This document shows, piece after piece, positions 12,564 to 23,541 of a stretch of DNA of 64,000 nucleotides. The first letter of the stretch is position 1. Each line of letters starts with the position of its first letter. A program made the position numbers and the translations under genes. The stretch comes from Pleurodeles waltl (Eukaryota > Chordata > Amphibia > Caudata > Salamandridae): assembly GCF_031143425.1 (NCBI RefSeq), contig NC_090445.1, positions 1,581,160,049 to 1,581,224,048 of the forward strand. The letters run 5' to 3'. The notes under the pieces were generated by a model. The model made no database searches and had not been told where the DNA came from. It saw only the letters and a list, made by a program, of their open reading frames with translations.

Positions 12564-12940
12564 GGCTGAATTTATTAAGGGGTTGGGTTGTCTTTGTGTA
12601 ATGCAAGGTGACACAAGGCAACGCAATTCCTTAATTCAGATTTACAAAGCCATAAAAGAGGAGTTTTGTGCCACCTTTTGTGGCTTTGTAAATAATCGTA
12701 ACACAACACAGCTGTGTGCACTGCATTATATTCCATTTCGATCCAGGAGGCGTTCCATAGGTAGAGCATGGCATTCCCATGCATCGACCCATGGCTTTGA
12801 TATATTTGCAGATTTACAAAGGTCTGTAAACCTGGAATTGCATTAAATCCGTACACCTCCCAGACGATGTTCACACACACAGAAAGAGGAACATGCCTCA
12901 TGGATTGTTTTTATGCAGGAAGGTATCCCTTTCCTATTTC
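12564..12940. mobile_element. Partial Harbinger-like MITE
   Basis: Begins GGGCTGAATTTATTAAGGGG and contains AGGCGTTCCATAGGTAGAGC, CATTCCCATGCATCGACC, GCAGATTTACAAAGG, AGAAAGAGGAACATGCCTCA and GCAGGAAGGTATCCCTTTCC in the same order as related segments of the element at 24377-24980. No matching right terminus was found, so it looks 3'-truncated. Confidence 0.6.
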
Positions 12941-13559
12941 CTTCTATAGCCTCTCCTGTCCATTATCTGTTGTTCTATCCTTGTAGACCCAAGAGCATGG
13001 CAGTAAGACAGCAGCCTACATGAAATATTTATGCAGGCCTATCTTGATTAAATAGTCCCTATTTATTGCTACTGTTGAGGTCTGGGGCTCAGGTCTCCTA
13101 AAACAAAGGGGCCCGTCACAAACTGCATTTTTGATCCATTTGTAGTTCCTCAATAGTGCTGCTAGCATACTACAAAATTCTGTTCACAGTCTACCTAGGT
13201 TCAAACTCTTCTTTTCCTATCTAATTTAGTAGTAAATGTAGGAGGGACAGAGGGAGAATCTGGAAAATTGAGAGTGCTTACTGAAAGGAGGGGGATTAAG
13301 GTAGGAGTGAGGAATGTTTAAGGGAAGGTTAGTGAGAGGTTTACGAAAGGACATGCACCCATCCACAGAAGAGTAAGCCAGTACCTGTTTACAAACTGCT
13401 CTTCTAAATAAATTTACTGCAGCCAAAAAGCCCCCAAAACAATTGCAAATATTCTCCAGCTCAAAGCTGGAGTAAGTTCAAAACCACACATGGCCACTGC
13501 TGCTCTGCAACATCCCCCATAAAAAAATAAAGGAGGTAGAGACATAAAAGAAAATCCCA
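12941..13559. other. Intergenic, no recognised feature
   Basis: Mixed-composition sequence between a truncated MITE and an AT-rich block. No feature supported. Confidence 0.4.
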
Positions 13560-13995
13560 TTGAAAATAGTGTTAAGATATATTAAATTATTTAAACTAGT
13601 TAAAAATATAAATAAATATAATTTAATGTAAAAATTATCTAATAATAAAAGATATATTTTTATGTATTATATTCATAAACCTTTACAAATTAAAAAAACT
13701 TATATAACATTATGTTTTATTAAAATATACATACATTACTTTACTTAATTTTAACAATCACCTTTAACTATTTTTGTACATAATAAAAATTATTATTTAA
13801 TAATTTAAGCTTCAGATAAATAATTTAAATGTCATTCTATATAGTCAGAAATTGCATTTTAAATGTAAATTGTTATTCATGCTATAACTTGTTTACCATT
13901 GTTATATAACTACCATAAACATATACAATTATCTTACTATAAAATGTTACCATAAAATATTGTATCAATTTTTTTCATAAATTTAATAAACGTTC
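13560..13995. repeat. Extremely AT-rich block
   Basis: About 430 bp made almost wholly of A and T (TTAAAT, ATAATTTA, TAAAATA motifs) with very few G or C bases, flanked by sequence of ordinary composition. No strict period was seen. It could be an eroded AT satellite or a nuclear-matrix-type sequence; neither is shown. Confidence 0.5.
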
Positions 13996-14599
13996 ACATT
14001 TTTCCCTTTTATTTATCATGAATAGATCTCTGCTTCAAAAGCAGCATTGCCCGCCAAGTGTGCAGAACATCTAACACAGTCATAAAGTCACAACTAATAG
14101 TAACTTTCAAGTCATACTTGATATTTTTTGTGACGACGTCTTCTTATTTCAGGGCTGGGGACATGTAAATGTACACCTTTGAGCAACTTTATATGCTTAA
14201 ATGGTGAATAGTCCAAAGGAATAAAGTTACTCAAAAGTGTGATAGTAAACTTATTCATGTAGATTTATGGATTAATTATGTTTATTATGCTTACGGCAAT
14301 GTAAGAATAAACATAGTTATAGACATACAGCCCAGAAGGCTGACTGTATTGAATTTGAGAATTGCAAAGTAAGTAACACAGCTGTTCACCTACATCCCTG
14401 GGGCCAGCAGCATTGGCAAGATATTTTTAATATGAACAGGAACACCCAAAAGCAACAACCCCCTCCCCCCTTCCATAATATGTAGCTAAGTCTATATCCC
14501 TGATTAGCAGCAGGGTAGGTGGATAGGTGACAGTGCACAATGATCAGCTGGATAAAGCAGAGCTGGGCTGTCGCTGTGTTCAGGCAGGGGAATCAAACA
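13996..14599. other. Intergenic or LINE 3' UTR
   Basis: Non-coding. Part may be the 3' UTR of the minus-strand L1-like LINE whose coding remnant ends at 14687. No poly(A) tail was recognised. Confidence 0.35.
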
Positions 14600-14686
14600 G
14601 AGACATTTAAGGTAGGTAGGGCAAGGTAATTTGTTGAATTATGAGAAAATAATTTGGCTAAATGGTGCCCATAAATCATCGATGAG

Positions 14687-15760
14687 TTATTCCCTTAATC
14701 CGCATCTAGAGACAATTTTCATCCCCAGTATAAACCACAACTTGTGGAGCCAAGTGGTATGGTTTGGAGTCCTATTCATGCCCCATAAAGAGAGAATCAC
14801 CTGGTGGGCTGTTCCAAGTGCTAGTGCCATTTGTCCTCCTCTCATAGAGCGAATCAGGTATGTTAGTGGATTGGGCAGCCCCAAGATGGTGTAGTCCGGG
14901 AACCTCGGGATGGTTGTGTCAAAGGTCTGATCTATGTTGTTAAGTATGCAAGCCCAATAGCGTTCAAATTTCAGGCAATGCCAAAGAAGGTGAAGTAGGA
15001 TGCCCGTGTTCCTCCAGCCCCTCCAACCCTCTTTCGAACACTCTGGGTTCCACGCATGAACCCGAGCTGGGGTTGGGTACCAATACAACACTATTTTGCA
15101 TGACGTTTCGGTGCTCACCATGTTTTGAGCCATGTGCCTGGCTCTATAGAAAATGTCTTCACAGTCGTTGGTAATAATAGCCCTACCCAGTTCCACATCC
15201 CATCTGGTTTGTCCCTTGGGTTTGGTCAGCAGGGTCCCCTTGCCTAGTAGGTTGTAAAGCTCGGGGGTAAGGTGTTTATCAACTTTTTTTTTTTAATTCC
15301 ATTTTTCAAAGGTGGTAAGTAGTCTTTCTGTGTGTGGTTTATTGGAGATGTGCATCACCGAATGTCGTGCCTAGAGGTATTGAAGACGGTCTGTTTCTTA
15401 TAAGTCAGAAGCAGATTTCAGGCCTTCAAACAGAATGATTCCCTGTGTATCAAATAAATACTCCACATGTTTAAAGCCACCATACTGCCATCATTGGAAC
15501 CTATCCTTTTGCATCTCTGGTGGGAATTCTGGTCTGGACAGAATTAGGGTCATAGGGGAGGGAACGAAAGTAAGGCTGGCTTTAACTGCATTCCAAATCC
15601 TAAAGACCGAACTAGTCACTGGCGAGTAGTAAATCCCTCTGGCCCGGTGCTTATGTGGGAGCCAAGGTTCCTTCCGGATATGAGAGACCGTTATGGGCTG
15701 ATCCATGAAACACCCCGGGAAGCAGAGCTGAGTGGCCTGGAAACAGCACAGTAGCATGGG
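14687..15760 (-). pseudogene. L1-like ORF2 C-terminal region
   Basis: Two frames (14687-15196 and 15491-15757) translate to the region after the RT. The upstream piece has E-P-W-L-P-H-K-H-R-A-R-G-I-Y-Y followed by S-S-V-F-R-I-W-N-A-V-K, the usual thumb-to-C-terminus spacer. The downstream piece has C-S-K-E-G-W-R, then L-L-H-L-L-W-H-C-L-K-F-E-R-Y-W, the Cys/His cluster found near the end of L1-type ORF2 proteins; one expected Cys is replaced. The final residues keep an L-G-L-P and M-A-L-A-L-G-T-A pattern common in this family. Stops and frame changes separate the two frames, so the product is dead. Confidence 0.7.
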
Positions 15761-15792
15761 TAATGCTTGGCCCTGGTCAGTGCGTCAGGGCA

Positions 15793-16160
15793 TCAAAGGA
15801 TTGAGGTGATGGGCTGAAATGTTGGTAAAAAGTTTTGTGTCAATATTAAGGAGAGAGATGGGTCAGTAAGACCATCACAGCATGGGATCTTTGCCAGGTT
15901 ATGGTATAATGGAGATTGATGCTTCGCGCATGGAGTCAGTGAGGGAGTCTCTGTCGGGGAATGAAATGAACAGGTGTATGAGTAGTGGAGCGAGTTCCTG
16001 ACATAAGATTTTGTAGAATTGTTGGGAAAAGCTGTCTGGTCCATGGTATCTCATCACTTTTAAGCGGGAAATGGGTGAAATTACCTTGTCAATCCAGATG
16101 GGTTTCTCTAGTGATGCAGAGTCACTGATGGGAAGGGAGGTGAGCGGGGCCAAGTCAAGA
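15793..16160 (-). pseudogene. L1-like ORF2 reverse transcriptase fingers fragment
   Basis: The translation includes P-I-W-I-D-K-V-I-S-P-I, then R-Y-H-G-P-D-S-F-S-Q-Q-F-Y-K and S-M-R-E-A-S-I-S-I-I-P. These correspond to the pre-fingers and fingers motifs of LINE RTs, where K-x-x-G-P-D-G and an E-A-x-I-x-x-I-P block are expected. After this point the frame breaks and no palm or catalytic Asp pair follows before the C-terminal segment at 15757. An internal deletion therefore removed the active site. Confidence 0.7.
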
Positions 16161-16799
16161 TAATCAGAGGAGTTCCCTCCTAGAGTATCAGAAGCCTTAC
16201 AGAGTGCATTATAGAAGAGTTGAAATGCAGATGTTATATGTGTGTCAGTGCTCGCTTCAGTAGTCGGGGTATCATGGGTCCCCTGGATCGAGCTCGAGTA
16301 GACTTTTGCACTGAGGTAGTGGGCTCACAACCTGCTACAGCGGCTGCTCCTGAGATAGAACGTGTGCTTCAAGCATGCCATTGCGTATTCTGCACTGTTG
16401 AAGTCCAAGCGATTGAGGAGTAGCTGAGTTTTTTCAAGTTTCTTCTAGATTCTAGGGGTCCCAGTGTGCTAAAGCATAGTTTTTAGTTCAAGGACTTTCT
16501 GTTCTAAATGTTGGTTGTCCTTCGCTGCCACTGCTATAAATTCCCCTCTTACCACTAATTTCCCTAGTCTCCCATAAAGAAGCTAAGGATCTCTCTCCAT
16601 TGTCGTTGTTATGGAGGCAATCAGTGATTACTTTGTGCAGGGAATCAATCCTGGATTGGGCCTGCAGGAGGGTATTGCAGAGGGTCCAGTCTGTTTGTTT
16701 ATGTTTGTGTAAAGTCTAGGCATCATACTAGATGCAGGGGTGCATGGCTCGGCAGAGATCTGGGAGTAATGAAAATGTCATGCACTAGAGCTTGGCAGG

Positions 16800-17425
16800 C
16801 TAGGTTGCTAGAAAGTGATAGATTTGAGCATAGGTTTTGTGTGACACTGAGCAATATGTGTAGTCTCTTGTGTTAAAATGGGATATCCACCAGATATCCC
16901 CTAACCCATAATCCCCCAACCAGAGGAGGCCAGTGGCTAACAAGTCTTCAGCTAGGTCAGAGGATTGGGCGGAACGGTCTAAGATATCATCCATGACTAG
17001 AATCATGTCACCTCCCACCAACATGGCAGTGTCAGAGGAGCGGAGTATGGGTTTTAGGGCATTTATGAGGAAGGCCACTTGATGTTCACTAGGTGCATAG
17101 ACTTTGGCAGGGGTAAAACGAAGGGTGCCCACTGAACCTATAAGCCAAGAGCTGCATTTGAGTTCAGTTACATTAGATAGTATCTCACCATTGGACCCCC
17201 TGGAAAGAAGGATCGCCACCCAGTGCTTTGCAGTGTTTGAGGACCAAAGTTGATGTAGGAACCATCAGGATTGAATTTTGGGTGTCTTTGGGAAGTAGAT
17301 GAGCCTCCAGAAGAAGGCAGACATCACTGCCAGACTGCTTGAGTAGTGAAAGGACGGCAGATCGCTTGGTAGGGTCAGTGAAGCCTGGAACATTGAGGCT
17401 TATTATTGTGAGATGCAGAAAGGCA
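16800..17425 (-). pseudogene. L1-like ORF2 endonuclease remnant
   Basis: From about 17425 the minus strand reads I-S-L-N-V-P-G-F, the first motif of APE-type LINE endonucleases. After a frame change comes a 139-residue stretch with A-I-L-L-S-R-G, V-Y-A-P-S-E-H-Q-V-A-F-L, V-G-G-D-M and R-D-Y-T-Y-C-S-V-S-H-K-T-Y-A-Q-I-Y. These match the successive active-site motifs, including the G-G-D site. The last motif, normally R-I-D, reads Q-I-Y, so a catalytic aspartate is replaced, and the preceding glutamate motif lies across a frameshift. The enzyme would nick target DNA in an active element; here it is broken. Confidence 0.75.
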
Positions 17426-17999
17426 GGTGGGAGAAGGGAAGCATCATGAGTTTCACCAGGCTGGGGAATCGAGGCATGGAGTAGGGAAGTGGCCTAGGAG
17501 GAGTTGTTCAGCACCATGTGCCATTTGATGTCAGAGGAAAACCATAAGGAATGGAGGAGTAAATAGCCATTAAGAATAACACCCCAAAAACAGCAACAAT
17601 AACAACATTCTAAACTGAAAGAGTCTGTTGTTAATTGTAAATAGCCTGTAGGGCATGGACTGGTAGGGAGCTCAGAACTGGACATGTTGACCTCCGCCGC
17701 CACAGGCCACTGTATGGAGAAGATGGGCCAGCCCAGGCCAGGCCGGGCTGCCTTAGTGTAGGCCACCGGAGAGATTGGTCTCAAGAAAGGGCACCACCAG
17801 TTTTGGTAGTCAGACTGTCCAGCATCGCCTGTCATTCCTGGATGTGTCCCCCTCGGCCTGGATTAGGATATTTCTTGTGTTTGCCTGTGGACTTCCATGT
17901 TGTCGACTGGGGTGAGGACTCATAAGGTAAGCCAGGAGCAGAACATGGCTTGGAGCCATCTGGAAGGTCGAGAACACAACGTGCGTCTTTAAGCATTTT

Positions 18000-18600
18000 G
18001 AGTTGGTGAAGTTGATCCTACCAGCGGAAGATTAGTCTGAAAGGAAGCCCAGAGCCATTTGTTATTTCAATGGCACGCAGATAGTCAGTGATTGACTTAA
18101 AGTTTCAGCGGCGCTGGAGGGTGAGGAGGGAGACACCTTGAAATAGACCTATGGAATGCCCATGGAAGTGTATTGGCTGTTTAGCACTGGCTTTCAGTAG
18201 GATTTCTTCAGTTATTTGAAAGTCATGCATGCAGGCCAGAATGTCTGGCAGTTTGGCCTTGGGGCCCGAGGGCAGTCGGCTCTGTGCACTCTGTCCAGTT
18301 GCAGTTCCATGTCGTCTTCGAAGTGCAGGTTTGAGCGGAACAGCACTTGAGTGCATTCTCTGCTGTCTGAGCCCGTGGGGACCCTCGGAGGCGGATGTTG
18401 TTGCAGCAACAGTGATTTTGGAGTTCCTACATGTGGGCCTTAAGATCATCAACTTGTTCATGAAGGCGAATGACCTTGTGGCTCAGCATTTCCAATTCCT
18501 CACCTCCAATGGTTTCACTATTCTCCAGGGCAGACACCCTCTTCCGCATTGAGGACAAGTCTTGGCACAGTTCTCGCTTGTCTTGGGAGAGGCCCTTTTT
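18000..18600 (-). pseudogene. L1-like ORF1 remnant (coiled coil plus RRM-like region)
   Basis: From about 18600 downward the minus strand encodes a heptad-like segment (S-S-M-R-K-R-V-S-A-L-E, then E-M-L-S-H-K-V-I-R-L-H-E-Q-V-D-D-L-K) interrupted by a TAG in the codon after the K-A-H-M run. A nucleic-acid-binding region follows, split over two frames (18105-18461 and 18212-18409): E-L-Q-L-D-R-V-H-R-A, then M-H-D-F-Q-I-T-E-E-I-L and L-F-Q-G-V-S-L-L-T-L-Q-R-R. This order is that of L1 ORF1, the RNA chaperone that coats LINE RNA. At least one frameshift and one stop break it. Confidence 0.7.
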
Positions 18601-18604
18601 AAGG

Positions 18605-19150
18605 TGCTCTATCTATCTATCACCTGTGAGGTTATCCACTCACTGCAGAGCTCTAGTCGAATAGCTAGGTCTTGAGGCCCCACCTGAACTCCTGTTGGGA
18701 TGGAGCTGTTCTCAGGTGGGTTGGGAGGCTGTTCTAGGCTTTGGCTGCGAAGAAGGTAAAAGTGCGCTCTCGGAGGGGCATATGCAGGAGGTGAATGCAA
18801 GAGAGAGTTTTTCTGAGTGGTTGAAGACCATGTCGAACTCTGCAGAGAGGTCGAGGATAACGAGTGTGGTTGAATCTCCTAGGTCAAGCAAGGTCCAGAT
18901 GTCGTCTGTAGAGGTGATCAGTGCAGATTCGGTGCAGTGATTGGTTCTGAATCTGGATTGGGAGGTGCCTAGAAGTTCGTGGTCTTCTAGGGATGTGGTG
19001 AGCTGCTGGTTAATGTCAGTTTTCAGAGAGTTGAGAAGGGACGCCAAGAAGGCTCAGGTCACTGTTGCCTAGTCATGGTCAGAGGATCCCTCGAGTTTGA
19101 ATTGTGATGGGGTTGAGAGCCAGGGACTGAATCCTTTGTTGAAGCTGGGG
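18605..19150 (-). mobile_element. CR1-like LINE 3' fragment nested in L1-like LINE
   Basis: On the minus strand, 18712-19047 encodes I-N-Q-Q-L-T-T-S-L-E-D-H-E-L-L followed by Q-S-R-F-R-T-N-H-C-T-E-S-A-L and V-I-L-D-L-S-A-E-F-D, the RT fingers and first palm motif of a CR1-group LINE. The F-D keeps the first catalytic aspartate. The frame then jumps to a C-terminal A-K-A-W-N-S-L-P-type block. The 3' end is a GATA repeat (TATC x4 on plus at 18609-18622), the microsatellite-like tail of this group. The element closely parallels the CR1-like copy at 5200-7094 and shares its internal palm deletion, so both may derive from one deleted lineage. Confidence 0.65.
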
Positions 19151-20660
19151 CAGAGCGGGTGACATGTCCCATACCGTCTGGTCTCACTTGTGTTTAGCTG
19201 CTGCCATGGTGGGGAAGTTGTTTTATCAACCAGGGTTCAGATAATCCAAATGTCGGTAAAGGCTGCTCCCACAGTAAGGTGGGGTCTGCTATGAGATCTT
19301 AAGGGGCAAGGTTTCCCAACTTCAGTGGGAGTTCCTCAGCAGACGTACTCCTTGTATAGAAATCAGTGTGCCAATTGTTGCAGTAGCCGAGTGTGTGCAG
19401 GCCTTCTGGGTGGGGGCCCTGGCACAGGGGAGCGTTGTCTTAACCAGGACCACACTCTCCCAAATGCAGGGCTGAAGTGACAGCTAAAGTGGGGGCCAAA
19501 TGCACTTGGCGCCGTACTGAGGTGAGGGGCCAAGGGATCCCATCATGATCACTGCTCGAGCGAGGTGCAAACAGTGTGCCTTGCAAGGGCCAGGAAGGCT
19601 GTCGAAAAGACAGGACCCCCAAGGCGAGTATCAGTTCCTAAAGCATTGTCATCAAAGTCTGGGACACTCGATCATCCACCCCAGACTCTATGGCCCACAG
19701 GAATTCAGGTAACCTGATAGAGAGAGGTGTGCCTGGAACCTCCACCGGCCCTTTCTGTTGCTGTCAGATCCTGGGGCCTGACCCCCTTCAGCATCCACTA
19801 TGCAATAAGCACCAATGAGTCTCACTCACTGTTTACAAGCTCCATAATGTTGATTCTCAGGGGCTTTCCGTCTCACCATGGATGTGTTGTGAGTGGTCAA
19901 AGGAAACGTGGCTCCAGGGATGCCTCCCACAGGCTCCACACTGAGCACAAATGCAGTTTAGGGCCACTGAATGCCGAGTGGGGCCTCTCCTGGACAGGGG
20001 CCTTTAACGGCTGGTTCAAGCCCTTTTTAGTGTGCTCTTGAGTGGAGCTCAAGCCTGCTGCTTGAAGTTAGAGGTTACAGAGGAGGGCCCTTTCAGGTAT
20101 CGTGCGGTGTGTGCAAAACTGTTGTACAGTCTCTAGAAGTGGCAAAACATTCTTCCAGAGGAGGCCGCCTGTGCAGGTCCGGTGGTGACATTGGAGCCAC
20201 CAGTAGCACGAGCTGCCTTCTGCTATGCAGGCAAAACAAAGGCAGTACTAAGGCTGGTCGGGCTGTGGATACATTTACATCCACCGCGCGGTTTCAAGGT
20301 GCGTGGAAACTTGTCTATAATGGGGGTCCTGGAGCAGGGCCCGCAGTGGTGTTGGGGCCTCTGGTAGCCTGCATGGTCCTCTATTCTGCAGGTGGGGTGA
20401 AGGCGGCCTCCATGCTGTTTTGAGTTGTGGGGCTCAAACTGCCGCCATTGTGACAGGCGCACCACACATTGACTCAAGTCCACATTGTCCCTAGGAGGAA
20501 TCCAAGGGCCCGGCAGGCTGCTGCTCCACTCACAGGTTAGTGGGGCAGCCTGTAAGCCAGGGTCTGGAACGCCACTTTGTGTCACAATTTCAGGCCTGGG
20601 CAGCGGAGGAGCATGTCGTGCGACTTACTCTACTGCCATCTTAGGCACGCCTTCCCGTAG
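19151..20660 (-). other. GC-rich 5' region of the L1-like LINE
   Basis: GC-rich, CpG-containing sequence upstream of ORF1 that ends near an AAGATGGCAGTAGAG segment (minus strand, about 20640), resembling the start of the other L1-like copy (AAGATGGCCGACAG near 42630). It probably carried the internal promoter. Short open frames on both strands show no domain and are read as compositional. Confidence 0.5.
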
Positions 20661-23541
20661 TTTTACTCATGTGTAACTTTACCTTTGCGAATAATACCCA
20701 CAGTATCAAAAGCTCTTGTTATTCACTGAGAATGTTTGCAGCTTTCCAATAATACTCCATTAGGCAGATGAGGCAGTAAACAGGCCTTGCAGGAACTCTG
20801 CAGGTGGCTCCTTTGTTCTTTAGTGTAAAACAATGCTATGAGTGGCTGCAGTGTAGAGTGGAATTGGCAACGGCATTCTCTGTCATTCCTTTACCACAGA
20901 TAATTAGTTGGTGCTACCTGGCAGCATTATTTGAGAGTGGCACATTCTAAAGAAAATGTGCTGCTAGATTATTAGACATTGGGTAATGAATGTCTCTATA
21001 GTATTCAATGCACCACCCAAACAAAAGAGTTAGAAACTTATTTAAGGTTTAGTTGTCTGGTGACAAAGCAGCAGGAGTGTGGGAGGTACTGCCTCCACCG
21101 CTCCAGCCCGCTGGCCAGAGGTAGAGTTTGTCACATGTGCATTATAATATGAAGAAAATGGACAAATGTGAGTCCCAAGCTTGTTGCTCCACAGGACACA
21201 AATGACAATTTCATGATAAGGACCAACAAGAAGAAAGCCGATCAGAGGTTGCTTGTATTTCAATTCAGAAGAAATTGGGCTTGAAGTCCCCTTGGCACAG
21301 CTTTAGTACTGTTCTGCATGCAGTTGATCCTCCTCTGTAATGACACAGAAAATCTAAACAATGCACCACAATTAAACTCGAATGAGTAATTACCAGCGGC
21401 TGTGATTGACTCAAACTTTGCAATCATTCATTTTTGGGCTGTTCAAATTTAGCTGTAAAGCTGAGGGCAAGATCACTACAAAACATCAAATAAATAGCCA
21501 TGGTTTGGGGGCGCAGAGATCTATTTGTATTAGCAGATGTAATCTACAAAGTCCCGAATATAGTTCAGACAATATATTTTTCAGAGAACTGCAATAAATG
21601 TAAATTTTGGCACTCTATGCTTCAGATGACTGAGAGTTCAAACCCAAGTGGGGGACCACTGCTGGTACAGAGGAAATTAACCTTTATTTCCAGGTGCCCC
21701 AATGAATGGGGCTTCTGGGTATTCCTGGTGATGAATTACTGATTGGCAAGAGCAGACCAAACCACCTCTGGTTGGAGGGAACTTCTTTTACTTACTGAGA
21801 AATGTACTGTCAACGGAGGCCTCCCAACTCTGGACAAAAAGCTGTGTTTAAGATATCATTTCCATCTACTGGAGGAGGAAGCTTCACTACACCAACACCA
21901 TTAGATCTGAAGCATGTGCTACAACGGCAGGTCACATTTGTTCTAACACAACCCCTGATGGAAATCAGGATGTACAGTCAGGAATCAGAAGTCCAAGTCA
22001 GTGGCTTGGTAGCTATCCTCCACATGATTCCTGCACTTGAAAAATCTAGGACGTAAACGTAATTTTAAAGAGCTAGCTTCACCTTAGGCTGAGATGAAAG
22101 TGATCTTTCCCAATTTGAACATTCTGGACTGAGCTGTGTGCCATATCTATGGAATTTTGCTGCTGCTCTTCTTTTATTCTACAAGATACGAATACAACTG
22201 GGTACCAATACCCTGTCGTGGCATACCTGGGACATGTTTTTTGCAGTGCTTCACACAAACCACTGGGGGTTAAAAAAAAACAAGAAGACACTGCCATAGT
22301 TTTCCTGGTAAACTGCACAACGGTGAAGCTTGAATTTAGTGATCACCCCTAAGAAAGGGATGAGGTAAGGCTTTCACAAAATTGTGCATGCTATGCTCAC
22401 GGCCATGCTACTGCATATGTAAATGTTTTCTGAAAATACATAATGGCACATGCATGCACAAGGGTGCTTCAGAGTGTGGGAATCAAGAACCCTATGGACT
22501 GTTATAATCAAACACTGTAAAGTTAACCCAAAGCCAACTCAGGCATTGGGGTAGGCATCAGGAAAAATGGCTGGCAGTCCTCAGTATTTTTTGAACAATT
22601 CGGACACTTAACATCAACCTTTCTAAGGCTGTTGGAACACGAGTACAAGGTTAGCGCACTCTAATATTAGTACGGATTGAATAAAAGAGTTTTCAGACCT
22701 TTTAGAAAATAACTAGTGTTTAGGAAATAATTCTACAGTCCAGGCAGAACACTCTGATGTAGTGTCTGTCTGCAGTTGCTTTCTTGAATCTTGGTGTTTA
22801 GATTCTAGTAAATGTTAGTACTATAGGTGGCAAGTGGACTGATAGTTCACCAGGATCTTCCTGAGAAACTGTTGAACTTTTCATGGGATGCCCATAATGG
22901 TGATGGACTAGATCTTGCACCACCTTCACGAGATCACTGATATCAAGCAGAGATGCTGTAATTTAAATATACTTAGGGTCCCACGAACTAAGGAAGCACA
23001 CACAGGGGCTAATCTCCTGCCACTCAGAACTTTTGCCATTCAATGGTCAAAATGATAAACGCAGGCAAACAAAAGGAAAATACAGAAACATTGACAAAGG
23101 TCATCTGTGGCATAAAAAGCCTTTCTGCCATAAGGAAATTGATCTATGAGAATTATCAGGCACAACCCCTTTTTCATAGAAAAGCCTCAATGACACTAAC
23201 ACAGTTTTCAGATACATTTGTGGGTGGCATCCCTCTGCAGCCTGGCACTCGCCTACTGTGTATTGGTACAGCATAGGTGCTTGTCCTCCTTTACATACAG
23301 GAGCATTTCTCTCCTAAGTTCGCACATATGTACAAAAGTGACTATTGAGTCACTATAATTGGGAGAAGTTTCCCCTTATAGACACTGACCCAATGTTATA
23401 CTAAGGAAGAGAAGAAGAAAATGTCTGACCAATCAACAGAAACCTGTTCATTCAAACACACAACACATATTTCACAGATGGAATGAGTGTGTGTTAATAC
23501 AGTAAGAGTGGGGAGTGAGCCCTACAAAGAAAGTTCTAGAC
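20661..23541. other. Intergenic, no recognised feature
   Basis: About 2.9 kb of mixed composition with no domain-bearing frame and no matched repeat ends. This is one of the few long segments without a recognised mobile element and may be older or unique sequence. Confidence 0.4.

Larger units (their letters stand above)
14600..20660 (-). mobile_element. L1-like LINE, degenerate, with nested CR1-like fragment
   Basis: Read on the minus strand: a GC-rich 5' region beginning near 20640 with AAGATGGCAGTAGAG, an ORF1 remnant (about 18000-18600), an ORF2 endonuclease remnant (16800-17425), an RT remnant (15800-16160) and an ORF2 C-terminus (14687-15760). Both ORFs contain stops and frameshifts. 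A CR1-like fragment (18605-19150) separates ORF1 from the 5' region. The RT palm between the finger motif near 15990 and the C-terminal segment near 15757 appears deleted. The order ORF1-endonuclease-RT and an ORF1 with a coiled coil before an RRM-like region are features of the L1/Tx1 group. Confidence 0.75.
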
